A stretch of DNA of 64,000 bases, taken from NCBI GenBank assembly GCA_017893485.1, contig CM030363.1, forward strand, positions 110,107,073 through 110,171,072. Direction: 5' to 3'. The number at the start of each line of letters is the position of its first letter. Positions within the stretch are counted from its first letter, which is position 1. A model generated the notes under the pieces. It was not told the origin of the DNA, did not search any database, and saw nothing but the letters and a program-made list of their open reading frames with translations. Below, piece by piece: positions 33,491-47,958 of the stretch. This DNA is from Hemerocallis citrina (Eukaryota; Streptophyta; Magnoliopsida; Asparagales; Asphodelaceae). The translations under genes and the position numbers were made by a program.

Positions 33491-33985
33491 GATGTCACCC
33501 TCCTTGCCTCCGCAGTACTGGCTGACAGGCCCCCCTTTTCTTGTTGGTGCTTGCCTCCTGTGGATGGGTGGTTGTGTCCCTCTGCGAGAGCCGTCTCTTC
33601 TCTTAAGCTACGCGTTTACCCCATTGTGCTGCTCTAGTTTGCTAGGCCTGCTAGTGATGGTGACTGTCTTCGTGCGGAGAGGTGTTGGCACCCGGTTTTT
33701 CGGCTCAGTGGCTTAGGTCCTAGTTCTTTCTCGGGTGTGACAAGTTGGCTTCGCTCCATTAGGGTTTTTTCTCAAGCCCGTTCGGAATGCTGCTTTGTTT
33801 CTTGCGCTGATTCCCTGTATTTCTGGATTAGTTAGTCATATTTGTTTTTCCGTTTTGTATGCTTATTTCTGTTTTACACCTTGTAAAGCCAGTGATTATT
33901 GTTTGTACATTAACTGTTATTATTGATTAATATATTTTTTGATGGCTGGAGCCTTTAGGCTCTATCCGATTCATCAAAAAAAAAA
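33491..33985 (+). other. 3' trailer and poly-A of the LINE-like element
   Basis: Contains GGCTGGAGCCTTTAGGCTCT just before TTCATC and A12 (33976-33987), the usual pattern of plant L1 3' ends. A short inverted repeat, GGAGCC...GGCTC, is present. No RT reading frame exists. Confidence 0.65.
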
Positions 33986-34215
33986 AACAACTCATACTAC
34001 ATCTACCAAAATTTACTTAAGCATCATACTCCTAAATAGAAAGGATTTTTAGAATCACCCACAAAAATGTGATGTACTCAAATGAACTCCTAGAATAAAG
34101 TCTGAGAGAGCTCCGCTTCGCCACCTCGAATTCCGCGTACCAAGAGCAACTCCCCAAAACTCCAACTTTTGGCAGTAACATGGACAGCACCATAGGGACA
34201 CAACAGCCCACACTT

Positions 34216-34454
<239 letters not shown>

Positions 34455-34781
34455 AGCTATATACGTATATATATAGATAGTGAGTAGGTGGAGTAGCAAT
34501 GTGGGCATGCTAGATGGGATTTGGGGTGTTCAGATGTTTGACAGAGCAAGGAAAGAAATAAGGGAAGGAGTAGAGTGTAGGGGTATAGGTGCATACATAT
34601 ATACACACATATATATATATGTGTGTATACACACATTGATGATTGAATGGAGACAAAGCAAGGACATGGTGGTCTGGCTCTAGATTGATTTCGGCAGAGG
34701 AAAAAAGTGAAAAGAGGGATGAGGAGAAATGTGAAGGAGTAGGGGGTGTTATATAAGAGAATAGTAGAGTAGTTATTAACA

Positions 34782-34807
34782 CCCCCCCCCCCCCCCCCCC
34801 CCCCCCC
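34782..34807. repeat. Poly-C run of 26
   Basis: Twenty-six consecutive C after TTATTAACA. It lies inside the solo LTR, and its length in the assembly may be unreliable. Confidence 0.95.
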
Positions 34808-37800
34808 ACTAGCAACACTAACTCCACTCTCTAAAGTTCAAATGCTCAAATTTTCCATCTTCCCAAAATCAGCGGGCCTTATCTCACTTTTACATGTAAA
34901 ACACGTGCACGAGCTTGCACGAGCACACTCTTCACAAATTAATTATTTTTTAAAAACATAAATTATATATATACATAATATGTACGTAAAAATTAGTTTA
35001 ATAAAAAGTTATAGATTTTCATGCACAAATAAAATAGACCCACACATTTTATGAAATTCATTTCGAAAAGAATATGCCCAAATACGCGCACCGAAACACG
35101 TGCATCGCACGTAAAATACCAAAATAAGAGATCGACTTTATCAACTAAAATTTATTAAAATATAATCGAAAACTATATAAGAAAAATATATTTATCAATT
35201 TTACATATTCCACGACGTAATTACTACGTACATGGAAAACACGTGCATTACACGTACAAAACTATTTTAATTAAAATAGGAGAAAAATAAATTTCTATTT
35301 TATAAGATAGATTTGAATACCTAAAATAAATAATTGAAACACAGAAATATCACATGTAGCGGTGGAAAAATACGTAATCAATACTTGCATCGATCGCACG
35401 TAAAAAGCACGCAAAAACACAAAGATTGAAATATTGCATTTGAGTTAACTCAAATAAGATTTTAAGAATACGGGAAATGCATAAATAGTCGGAATCCAGA
35501 ATACGTAGTGAAAACACGTTACAAATATTACCAGTAACGGTACAAAATACACGTGCGTAACACACGAGAGCAGAATTGTCATTTCCAATTTTGCAGGGGT
35601 GTTATAGTCAACAACGCATGAATAACTGAATTAATGTAGTCAAAAAGATTACTTGAAACAAGAAGCGAGAATACTGAATTTCAAATAATCAATTCTGGAG
35701 CAAAACACAAGTCTGGAGTCTGGGACAAAACACCCAATACAAATATCCATGAAGCAAATTACAATTATTCAAGATAAGCAACAAGAGATAAATAAGTGTA
35801 GCAAGAACTCTAGCCAATTAGAATCTTTGATCACCTACTCCATCGGGCAGCTGGTTACCAAAGTCTGCAATTTAACAAATTGCAGGAAAAGGAAAGAGAA
35901 ACAAAACGTCCGTCAATGCAAGTTACGGGCCGCTTGTAGTGCAGGCAACAAGTACACGAAAGATAAATAGACAAGAACAGAGTAACAACAGAAGCAAGTA
36001 TAGTATGGAAAGATGTAACAACAAAATAGAGTAACTAACTCTAATTCAAAAACAGAACAAGTAGCATGGCAAGATAAATGGGTGCAAGTAGCATGTAACA
36101 AGTTTCAAGTATCATGCAAACGAGTAACCAAGTATCATGTACAAGTAGCAAGTGTCAAGTAATCATGTTATTCTCAAATCTTGTATCTAGTCTTATCTAG
36201 GTAGCACTTCATGCATCCCAAATTTTTACCACATGGTTGCTACTTTTAAACAAATTATGTTTTAGATTTCATAGTGAATCATAGATGGCAGTATACTCAG
36301 GGACAAGTATCAAGCTCCAAGTATCAAGTATTATGTGTCAAGTGTGCAAGTGTCAAGTAATCACGTGTCAAGCTCCAAATAACCAAGTATCAAGCTCCAA
36401 GTATCAAGTAGGATCTATGAATCATCTTCTGAATACACGTTTCTGTATTCTCCACTATTAGATCTTTCCCTTTAAACCACGGCTTAGTTTCTTGTTATTA
36501 TTACTCAAGCAAGCATGAACGTGCACAAAAAAATCAAGAAAAATGGTAAGATAACAAAAGGGACAAGTACAAGTTGAATAAAGGACACGAATGGGTGATG
36601 AAAGACTCAAAATAGACCAAGACAACGAAAATTCTAGTTTTGGATAGTAAGACAATACTGCACCAAATCTGGGATTCCCGTTGCCACAAACATGCAAATC
36701 TGGATCCGTCAGAAAATCTAGAAAATAGACTCTCATCCTAATCCAGCAAGTATATACAAGTCATATAATAATCACAAAAATGGGGCTCAAAACAGAATTG
36801 TATCCAGAAAACATGTTCAGCCAGAAATCACAAGGTTGTGTTAATAAACAGGAAAATGGCATATAAAATTACTGATTAAACCCAAGAAAAATCTGGGATA
36901 TTTCCTAGTATGTCTAGTATCAGCAAATATAATTTCATAATATTCCAACATGGATAACATAGTCAAATAAAATCAGAAGATAGCAAGATACGGCAAATTG
37001 TAAATCTGAAACTCTTGACACAACAGTACTAAAACGGCAATAGATTACAAAGTATAAATCAAAATCTAGATCCGTTAAAAGGGTGACAAAATAGATATAG
37101 TAGGCTACATTTCAAATTCACAAAGTTTTTATCAACAGCAACTAGAATCAGGTTGAAATTTAGGTTCTTTACTGAACAGTATGAAAATCCTTGAAGTATA
37201 GTAGTTGTTTGTAAGCATAGAATAGTTTGTAAAAGTCATCGAATAAATTCATAAAAATTTGGGGTTAATTCCAGTCAAGTCTAGATACACTCAGCAAAAT
37301 ATTAGATGTAAATTTTATGTTTAACATCAGTATAAAAATAAATAACTCTACAGAATTCACATAAAACCGAATCTGGAATTTTCTACACATCTGTAGTAAA
37401 ACAGCAATAACTTGCAACTCACAAATCGAAACTGAGATCTGTCAGAAATTCTAAAAAATAGATGGCGAGATATACGACTCATATTCATAAATAAAATTGA
37501 TTTACTGACTTTAATAGGGTCTAAAATACCGAATAAAAATGGGTAACAACAAATACAGAAATCTTCTTTATGCATGAAATCAACTAGTTCATATGTAGCA
37601 GATCCGAGTTTTAACAAAATGCGAAATATAGTATACTAGATATCCAAGCAACATGGTATGGGGTATTTAATAAGTCTACAACAAGTTATTCTACGACTAA
37701 CACATCATGCATACAAGATCATACGACACCTCATAAATCACGAACAACATTCATTTATACATTAAGAGTTTATTAGATCTAAGTTATTTCATATCGTGTG

Positions 37801-38542
37801 TGTACATAGGAGACGACTACGAACTGAACAACAAATGGGGACAAGATCTAATAAGGGTTTTCATGATAATTGACTCTATAAACAAATGCTACACTATAGG
37901 GGGTATTTAGTACTTGTATATGCAACGAAAAGAATACAAGTTACTTGTCTTGAAATTGATGAAAAAAATGATGCAAAGAACGAGAATAACGTGAACGGAT
38001 TTCCGGACAACGAACACAATAACACGTGCAAATCCCACGCATGTGCAACACAGGAGAACGAGAGAGGCAATCAGCACGGGCGACGGACGACGAAAACAGA
38101 GGACAGCGACGGCGGGGCTGTCGCTCTGGCTGCTGTTGCTGTCTGACGATAGAGGGAGGCAGCACGGGGAGGCGCTGAGGGCTAACATGATGCCGGGAGG
38201 AGACACAGGCCGAGAGGGGCACTGTGTTGGTGCTGTTGCTGCTGCGGGAGGGGGCAGCACTGTGATGCAGTGCTGCTGCTGGCTGACGTCGGAACTGGGA
38301 GACAGGGGGTGCTGCAGATCGAGTGGAGCATAGGGTGGAGGCAGGACGGGGAGCAACGCCGGAGGGGGAGTCGGGATTTAGCGGCTAGGGTTTTTTTTAT
38401 GTAATAGGGTTGAGTAAATAGTGGGGGTTATATATATAGGAGGTGATATGCATATTAGGGTTTAGGGTGTGTGACGGGTAGGGTGTAAGAAATATTGGGT
38501 TTTAAACCCAATAAGAATAGGATTGAGTTAAATTGGTTTTAG

Positions 38543-39550
38543 TGTAACCCCTGTTTTTCGTTTTTTGTATTTTGAGTGTAATTTCTTTTTCTGTGTATTA
38601 TCTAGGTTTGGGATCTTTATAAAAATTTTTGTTTTCTTAAATTCATTTTATTTCAAAAATATTTTTGTATCCGTTCTTTTCACTAATTATATTTATTGTT
38701 ATTTTCAAATGATTCTTATACTATAATACAAATCCTATTATTTTTGTTATTATTATTATTATCAGTATTGTTATTTTTACTATCATTATTATGACTATTA
38801 TTATTATTTTTATTATTGTTATTATTATCACCTTGGATTGATAAATTAAAAAAAACATATTTCTATTGTATTTAGCAGTATTTGAGTATTAATTTAATGC
38901 ATACAAATTGATTATTTGTATTACTATATCATTTTTGATCTATTCATTCATTATTTTCCTAAAACTCCAATTCTATTTTCTTATTGGATATTAAAAACCC
39001 CAACACCCATTTATACACCCAATAACCCATTATAAAAATCCAACCCATTATACCCTATTTTCTATTTAACCCATACCCTGTTATAATTACCCATTACCCG
39101 TTTGCCCTATAACCCAATGTCAATACCCATCTGCACCCTACCCTATAAAACTCTACCCGAAACCCACGTGTCATCAGCCGTCACCTCAAAACCCTAACTT
39201 TATCTACCCTCTACCTATTTATTTACACAACCTACCCTATATATAAAATTACCATGCATCTGATCTGAGCTTGTTCATCTTCTACGTTCAGCCGCCTACC
39301 TTTCCTTCATCCCCGTGCAACCCACCTCCCGATCCTCCACCACACCCTGTCTTTCCCTCTCGCTGCGACTGAACCACAAGCGCCATCCCCCATCTGTCTG
39401 CATCGCCAGCCAGCACCCCGATCCTCCCTTCTTCAACCACCCTGTGTGCCCCCAGCCATATCCCCTTGCTGTGTTCCTCCAGTCGACGACCAGCACCAGT
39501 CGCGCCTCCCCGGTGTCGCCCTCCGCTGCAGGCCAGCGTAGCCGCCAGCC
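38543..39550 (+). repeat. 5' part (U3 and leader) of a plus-strand LTR of another family
   Basis: It starts TGTAACCCCTG, has an A/T-rich U3 with an ATT microsatellite (about 38742-38830), repeated 'aaccca' phrases, a TATA (39239-39248) and a C-rich leader. At about 39551 it passes abruptly into sequence nearly identical to 26640 onward. The two parts are therefore from different LTR families, or the left part replaced the original U3. Confidence 0.6.
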
Positions 39551-40120
39551 CCAGACTTTAAATATGCGTTGGAATCGTGTGGAAGTCTAGTTTCTAGAAC
39601 TTCTGACGGATTCAGTTTTCGAGTTCTTAACCAGCGGAAAATTGCATTTTTGTACAGACTACTCTTGCGGTCCAGAATTTATATTCTAGTTTTTAATAGT
39701 TTATTTATTTCTATGTCGTAGTATTGCATGAATTAAAGTGTGTATGTTGCACTGCATGATCCTAATGTCGTATTTTCATCATTATAATTGTCCTATTTCA
39801 TGTTATCATCTTATTGTTACTCTATTATTACTATTGTTCACCCAATGACCAAAATTGCATATTGTATTGTTGCATTGATAAAACAATTAACAAGCCAGGG
39901 TTTAAGAGATTGACTTGAGTAGTGAATAATATAGTGACTGTGTCGGCCAGTGTTTATTGATTAATTGTAGAGCGCTGACTACGGCACCCCAATCTTTCAT
40001 GTATTGTATCAATGAATCGTATCAATGAATTGTATCAATGTATCGTATCAGTGAATTAGTGAATCATCATAATGTATCGCGCAACAATATTGTATAGCAT
40101 CAGTGATTATCGTATCGACA

Positions 40121-43100
40121 CATGATGTAACGCCTCGGATCCCCGTTACCGGACATCCGTGACGCAACCAGAATCATTGCCTTCAAATGCATCTCAACAC
40201 AGTAATAACACGGAAATTTGAAAACTTTTTATTGCCAAATAAAGTCATTACATTATCAATTACAACCAATATCTTGTTCTTGAACAAGAATACAAATTAC
40301 ATTAACTCATTACATCTTATTACAAAATATTTACCAACTCCTCTTGTAAAGCTATCAGCTGTCTCCTGGAATAGTATTCGACTGATCACCGCCGAAGCTC
40401 CACTGAGTGGTCAATCTGCTTCCCTGGAACTTGCCCCTCGGATTGAGTCTTCCGTTGTGCGACTCTGATATTTTTGTACCTGCTCGAATTGTAGGATCGG
40501 TACCTAAAAGGTGGGGAACATCAGTAATTCTACAGACGCAATGCTGATAAGAAACAGCGATCTCCAAACCGGTAACCACAAACCATCTTGAATAGGAAAA
40601 GAAACGTACATCCTAATTCCCTAGTGTTCATGTATGCCATGATCTAACAACTAAATGCACCAGTCACATTCCTTATTCTAATGCAAGCAAGACTTTGGGA
40701 CTCTAGATCTGCATGCATCTCATACTACATACATTCTAGATCAAAGCATGACATGGCCTAATCTAATGCACAAAACAAGGAATGCATACGCTGCACCTAC
40801 TCTAATGCAATTCAATTGGGAACATATACATCCCATACTACATACTTCCCTAAAATCAACTTCAATAGAAACGTATGCATCCCATACTACATACTTTCCA
40901 AAGAGTTTGCCTCTTCTGATTGTAGGGTTCAATCCCTCACCATGCATCGTACTCTTGTACTCATCATGTTCCCAATAGATTTCCGTATTTGAGGAGGTTG
41001 CAGTCTGTAACACCCCGAATTCCAAAATAGAACTGAATCAGAAGTTCCACAGGATCTTTACACTTCTTTCGTACAATTTTACAAGGAAATAAAAATATTT
41101 CTTATATCAGAGTTACATTACACTTTTACATTGTCACAGCGGAAGCAATTTTACAATAATTTACATGAAACAACATTTAAAAAAATCTTGCGCAGCATAT
41201 ATACTTCAATTTGTCAAGCATCTTTACCCTACATATAAAACTGTGGGCGCGTCAGTTCATTCGACTAACGAAATATTATACACGGCCATCCTCTTGATGC
41301 CGGAAACAGTATAACGATTCTCAATACTTAACAAACCACAAACTTATCACAAACAAAGCCAAAAGGGACTATCCTATTGATGTCGTGTTGTGAATGTGCA
41401 CTTAGTCCTTAATGTAATTATTTGTATTATATGACACTAATGCGCACTTGTTCAGAGTCTATGTAGCCCATACTACATAGGTCCGAGGGCAAGCCCTTAA
41501 CCGTTCTTCATCTTGTAGGGTTCAATCCCTCGTCATGACTTAATCTACTACTGTAATTACGGTAAGTATCCTAGATGTTTTCTGACCTACGAACTCATGT
41601 CTGGGTGCCCTAGAGGGAATCCCAACGCACTGTCACATGACTCATCATGCAGGCATCCTGTGGTAATTCAGCTCCTACCATAGACATGACACCACCTGCA
41701 GTCGTCAAACACCCCATGAGCGTCGCCACCGGGACGGTACTCTGGAGCAGTATCCACGCCCTATCATGACGCATCATGGGACATCCTGTGAATACTCTCA
41801 CGCCGCCAATCCAATGGCTCTCATACTCAATATTTTTCTCTTACTTTCATCACATCTTCACTATGTATCTAATCCTTACTTTAATTGAATCATGAATAAA
41901 ATCAACCCTAAGAGTTTAGCACTCCCACTATACCGGTCTTATTCATTTAATTCACATGACCCAAACCTTGGTCTTCTCATTTCAATAATCATTTTCACAT
42001 TTCTTTTATTGCCGGTATAAGGCTTGGCTATACCCTAATTCTCAATTTCAACTCATAATTTCAACATCGAGCTTTTCATGCACATAAGGTCTTTTCATGA
42101 CTAATCACAATTCATGTTTTCATAGGCATAACATTCATGTATTCACATCTTTCATAACTCATCACAATCAATAATTTAACTTCAGGTGCAATTTATGTGT
42201 AAGAATAAATTCCAACTAGTAGAAATCAATAAATCATGTATTCCACAATTCCATTTATTCTCATTTCAAAATCTTACTACAAGCACAAATTAGAAGTCCA
42301 ATTAATTACACCAATCACACTTTCAATAATTCCTCATTACTAATTTTTCATCTTTATAACTCAAAGATTCCCATTTATTTCCCTTTATTTAAAAAGATAA
42401 TTTAATTTCAAAAAGAAGTCCTTTCTTGCAAAAACCCCATTTCTTATTCACACTTTATCAAAAGCAATATAAATTTTTCTTATAAAGTCCTAGTAATTTT
42501 TCAGTTATTAATCCATAATTTTTCCAATTTTTATTTATTTTTAAAACTCAAATAATCAAAAATATTCCACAAAAAAAACATTTTTTTAAAACTCAAATCC
42601 CAACCGGATTCGAACCCACAACCAGCTGTGAAACAGACAGCGCACAAGACCAACACGCCAAAGCAGCCAATCGATATAACTAGGGGTTATAATCCCTAAG
42701 TATCGACTCTCGGCTAGTTGGGTTTTTAACCAAAAAAAATAAAAACAAAGCCACAGTATCGAACCCGAGACCTCCGACTACTGTAGCGACGTCCAAAGCT
42801 CTTCCGACCAGTTGGTCTAAGTGGCCAATTCATTTAGAAAGTAAATAATTTGGGTTTTAATTCTACACTCTGTTCATAATTTTAATTCATGAAATCTCAA
42901 ACAAAATTGTCTCTTTTTCTCCTCTTTTGAAAACAAAAATTTCCAGAATAAAAATACATTTAATTCTATAGTAACTAGTATTTTTAAGGGTATTTTTAAC
43001 TCTTTTAAAACATATATTTTTGCCTTAGTTTCTATTTCATAATCACAATTTCGACATTTGAAAACTAAAGCATACTACTTCATAATTAAAGATAGTTTCC

Positions 43101-46100
43101 CACACAAAATTTTCACTACAGTAATATTCTCTTACTTATTGAAAACTAAAATATTTTTAGAACACAAAGTCATCTTTCTTAATGAATAAAACTTCTATTT
43201 TATTAATTAATTTACACAAAATGCATTCAATCATTTGTTTGCAAAAACAGTCTTTTCATTTAATCCGACATTCATAAGGCACATATAAATGGAGAATTCT
43301 ACTACAACAATTTACAATTATTTCTTAGTGATTCATTCCATCAATTCATCTCTAATATGCTCAATTCATCTCTAATATGCTATTCTACTTTAATACTTTC
43401 ATTATCAAACATGGTTCTAATCTTTTACTAGTTAATTCATACAATTGCATTTAAAACATACTTAGCATGCATACTATCATTAGAAGCAATGAGAACATTC
43501 ACTTTTACTCATAATTAACAAATCTAGCAACCAAATTAACACACTTCTAATAGTTTATCAATTCTCCTCTAATTAGGCAAACATACATTTCATTTCAACT
43601 AGTTGCTTTATAATAACAATTCAATTTATTCCTAACATGATTTCTACTTTAGAAGTCATGAGAAACACCCACCTCTTTGAAGAAAAAGCCAATTAGAATC
43701 TCCTAGAGTCCCCTAGAATGCGAGAGAGTGCCTTCTCCTCCTAGATTGCAATGCTGAAGATCTCCTTCTCCTTGCTTCCTTGCCAAACCGAGAGCTCCTT
43801 GGGGAAAGAATGGGCCGACCCTCCAATGGGGGAACACATACACAACTCACACTCACTCCAATATATTTCTCCTATATAATTTTCTTTCTTTCAATAGTTT
43901 CTTAGTGTAGAATACAAATAGGTAAGGGGGTATTTACACTAATTCTAGGATGGATTGGAGGGCTAGGATTCATTAGATAGTTAAAGGATGGATGGCTAGG
44001 ATAGGAGGGAAAGTTGTATCAACCACCCACACTCACATAACTACCCATGCACACACACACCCACTCCCCATGACTCCCATGCATACCCAGCCTCCAAATG
44101 GTGTGCATTGCACACTACGTGCATGCACGTGCCCCCTAATACCCCCTATTTGAAGTTTGTACAATTTTTAATTAATCAATTGTTCACATTTTGTGTCTAC
44201 ATGACAAGTGTGACTATTTAAATGATTAATTAAATTTGTGGGGTTCACAAATAGTGGGCTTAGAGTTGTAGGCTAAAATAATAAAATAATAAATTATTAA
44301 AGTGGGCTCAAATTAAGAAAATAGTGTTTTAGGCTTTACAAAATAGGCTTTTAGCAAAATAAAGGAAAGGAAAAATAATTGTTCATACTATAAAAATGAA
44401 ATTTTATATATAAAAATAAATAGATAAATATACACATGAAATTTGCACGTGCACAACACGTGAAAATCAATATTTTTATTAAAATGAAAATTTAGGGTAT
44501 TACACAGTCATTCGGTCTAGTCCCTTACTGCAGTCCCTAAAGTGGTGGTCCCGTTTGCCGCTTAGTACCCGCGCACGGACCTCACTCAAAAAGTCATGTC
44601 AAACCTTCCGGTACAAAACCATGTAACTAATGACGTTAATGATTCACATATAGAACAAAAACCATGCGCATAGAACAGGACGGCCTCGAGGGTCAAATCC
44701 CCCTATCCGACAGGAGCTCCTCTCCCGTTCCTTACCCCGGATCTTTGGGAATTGATAGATCGAGATACGAGACCTGCAAACTCAAAACCTGAGAACCAAA
44801 TCCATATCCCTACGACAGGAAAGTACAACACCCGACTATGGTCTGCTAGTACTAATGTAATGTACATACCCCTAATACACAACTCTAATCCAAGACTCAC
44901 CCTAACCATTCAGGTGACATAAAGGGTTCCTCTCACAATCCTGCTTTTCGACTCGCAGCCCCGGCGATACAATGTCCTGCTCGCCACTTCCCCTAGCTTG
45001 GAATTCGTCCCTCACCATGGCCTGCGTTCATCCTTAACCGGCATGAATACAACTCGATGGCACCAACTTGGACGTCCAACGCCTCGGCGGAAGTTCACAT
45101 CTTAGGGTCGATAGACGTAGGGTATCACCCTACCCTTATGACTAACTCGAGTCACTACATCCACAATAGGAGTCAAATACCAACAAGACCAGCAATAGAC
45201 ACCATTCATCCCCAAACAGCGAGTTATCAACTTATGTACAAAAAGGGGAAAGGTTCTCCCAACACTTAGTCAAAACTATGACTGAACAAACTATGGTGTT
45301 TCTGCCTATAACTTAAAAGGGTCATAACTCCCACAATACAACTCAGATTTGGGTGTTCTAGCCCAATCTGAAAAGGTAAAGACCTAAGCTACAACTCTCT
45401 AGTTAATCATCACCTCGAATTCAGTCATCTAATTCCAAAAAATAGCCTTAAAAGACTCAGCCTATGTACTTCCTGTACACTGGCTGCACCTTACCGATAG
45501 CATAAAACTCTACCTGCTCATCGGAATGATACAAATCTAGATTCTGTGAAAAGGTGTGAATGTCCTATACAACTTTCTAGTTGATCACCAATCCCAATTG
45601 TTTCATTTGATTACCCTAAAACAGTTATTTTCCTCAGGTATACCGAACCACACACAAGGCCTTACCCAAACAGAGCCTTCAGCTCAAAATCTGGTTTCTG
45701 TCCAAACTTGCAAAAATCATATTTATTATTCTACTCACAGGAATTTCTTAAAATAGGGCTTTTTGGAAAGCTCTATATGTCTACTATAATTTCCTAGTTG
45801 TACACTTTCTCAAATTATGCTCTTACAAAGCCATAAAAGTACCATCTTATCAAAGTGTCAATACTGACTAGGTTCTGCACAGTACATGCTAAAATATTCA
45901 TCATAAATTACATGATTATCAAATGGTCATAAAACTTGCATTTCCAGAAACTAGACATCATCATGTGTAACATGAAAAAAGTTTCACATCCAAATTCCAA
46001 GTATTCAATGAGTTCTAACTATTATAAACAGGCATAAAAGTTCTATTGTTCTTGAGTCATTGTCTTGAATACACTTGGTTAATTAATTTTGAACATGCAT

Positions 46101-47080
46101 AAGCTGTCATCCAAATTATTTCATGATTTTTTTGTAGAGTCCAGATGCATGCAAGATAACATGGTAAAAATTTCAGAATTAGATCATGAGCCAACTAATT
46201 CCAAGAATTCCCACAAGTTCAGTTGTTACAATAGACAGACCCAACCTCTGCCTTACGACTCAGTCCTCAAAATGGATTTTATTCAAATATAAAATAACAT
46301 CAGAAAAATCCAAAATAAATCATTTAGCTTCTAGACATACATGAGATCATTCTGTAAAAATATCAAGATCAAATTCCAATTATTTTGTTCTCTAGCAATT
46401 CGGGAAGTTAGCATGAAGATCATGTTTTTTATTTCCGTTTTCAGATTCTAACAATCTACTTCTAATTAACCATTCCCATAGCTATTACTACTTGATTCAT
46501 GCAAGAAAAATCAAACAAGAGAAACAAGACTAAAGTTCAGAGAACTCCCCACCCTTGGTTGGCTTGCGAAGATGAGACTTGCCTTGGGTTTCCTCTTCCA
46601 GATCCTTCTCCAAGAGCTTTTAGAACACTCCTTGTACTGACTTCTTTCACTCATTCTCTTTCTTTTTTTTTAAATTTCAGAGGTCAGGAGGGTGAGAAGG
46701 AGGGGTTTTTAACAATAGAGGAGGAGTGAGGGTGAGAGGGGGGCCGGCCAATGGGGGGGGGGGGGTGATGTGGCAAGTGGTTTTTTCCAAAAACAAGGGT
46801 TTTTAGTTAATTGTTTTGGAGATAAAGCTTGGTTGAAATTTTTGGCCTTTGATTAAGTTCTAGATGAGATATGAAAGGTTAGATTTGAGTGCATGCAAGA
46901 AATATCCTTTGTAGTACCATACAATTACATATTTGCATATGCATCGCACTCAAAACTAGTGTATGTACTAGTATCGGTCCTTCACATTTTCGTGCACCAT
47001 CAAGAACGCAACCACCCACACGAAACATCCCGCAAACATAAATGCACTCCATCATTCATACATATATATAATCAAGCAAA

Positions 47081-47140
<60 letters not shown>

Positions 47141-47190
47141 AACATTTCTATATATACAGAATAGTATCATACCTGGTGTATTACACATGA
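40121..47190 (-). mobile_element. Solo LTR with target duplication CATGA, itself invaded
   Basis: The LTR is 40126-41005 plus 44510-47185, about 3.6 kb. It starts TGTAACGCCTCGG and ends GTGTATTACA, with CATGA at 40121-40125 and 47186-47190. By its termini it is in minus orientation. It holds an AT microsatellite (about 47088-47138) and a run of 13 G (46753-46765). No coding sequence. Confidence 0.88.
41001..44509 (-). mobile_element. Solo LTR with target duplication CAGTC
   Basis: The LTR is 41006-44504, 3499 bp. It starts TGTAACACCCCGAATTCC and ends TAGGGTATTACA, with CAGTC at 41001-41005 and 44505-44509. It is inserted in the LTR at 40126-47185. It is related to the solo LTR at 28952. A donor-like AAAGAG|GTGGGTG is on the minus strand at 43672. 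Confidence 0.9.
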
Positions 47191-47958
47191 TCTATAGAAT
47201 ACACCACTTAGTCTAAACGAAATTGATTGTAAGCATCGAACCTATAGTTTAGGATGCAGTAGTACGTGCATTAGTTAGAATTAAAATGATTAATAGACTT
47301 AAGAATTGACACAACATCGATATTGCATATTGTACATCATTGTTCCTATTGATACCAAATATTGTTTAAGTGTTATTGATACCATTGAATATTAAATCTT
47401 TGTTTATACCATTGCATCGATTATCATGATATTGATCATTGTTAATGTCCCATATTATTGATTCCTATTGATCCATTGAAATTATTGTTATATCGTTATT
47501 CCATTGTTCCCTGCTTTCACTACTTGCTGTCCATGACTTGCTCTAAGGACAATTTTTTCTCCTCCTTTTAGATGATGTGTTCACAGGTAATGAAGGAGAA
47601 TTGCCTGTTGGGATTGGAGAATAAACCTTCTGAAGATTTTATGCTTTCTAATTGCTTAATGTTTTAATAAACTTATTGTATCGAGACTTATTATTATTTG
47701 AGATTGGATTTATTATTGTATTGGGCTTATGACCCATATTTTATTATTTCCATACGTTAGATTATTGTATTTGGATATTTTATATTGCTTCATTCCAAGT
47801 ATTATTTTTCATGAGACTATTATTATTGCCTGCGCAATTATTCTATATTAATTATATTATTGGGTTGATCGGATAAACAACTTATGGGTGACGTTAGTCA
47901 TTCGCTGGGCCAATGTCATGTACTCGTATTTCGTATTTTTGGAAAGCGGGGCGTGACA

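Larger units (their letters stand above)
31288..34002 (+). mobile_element. LINE-like retroposon with 17-bp target duplication and poly-A tail
   Basis: AACAACTCATACTACAT lies at 31288-31304 and again at 33986-34002. The body 31305-33985 ends TTCATC plus twelve A, the 3' end style of plant L1 LINEs. A 1-kb C/T-rich 5' untranslated part precedes one ORF (32336-33490), and about 480 bp of trailer follow. No endonuclease or reverse transcriptase is present, so it must have been moved by another LINE. Confidence 0.88.
39551..47958 (+). repeat. 3' LTR (second half) of the nested chromovirus, split by a solo LTR
   Basis: The parts are 39551-40125 and 47186-47958. They align with 26640-27987 of the 5' LTR and end GGAAAGCGGGGCGTGACA. 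Directly after it the Tat RT frame resumes. Confidence 0.85.

Noticed and set aside
41511..41530. tRNA gene suggested by GGGTTCAATCCC
   Set aside because: No A box, acceptor stem or cloverleaf surrounds it; it recurs as part of an LTR block.
44703..45269. Short frames on both strands
   Set aside because: Inside a solo LTR with no similarity to any protein I recognise.
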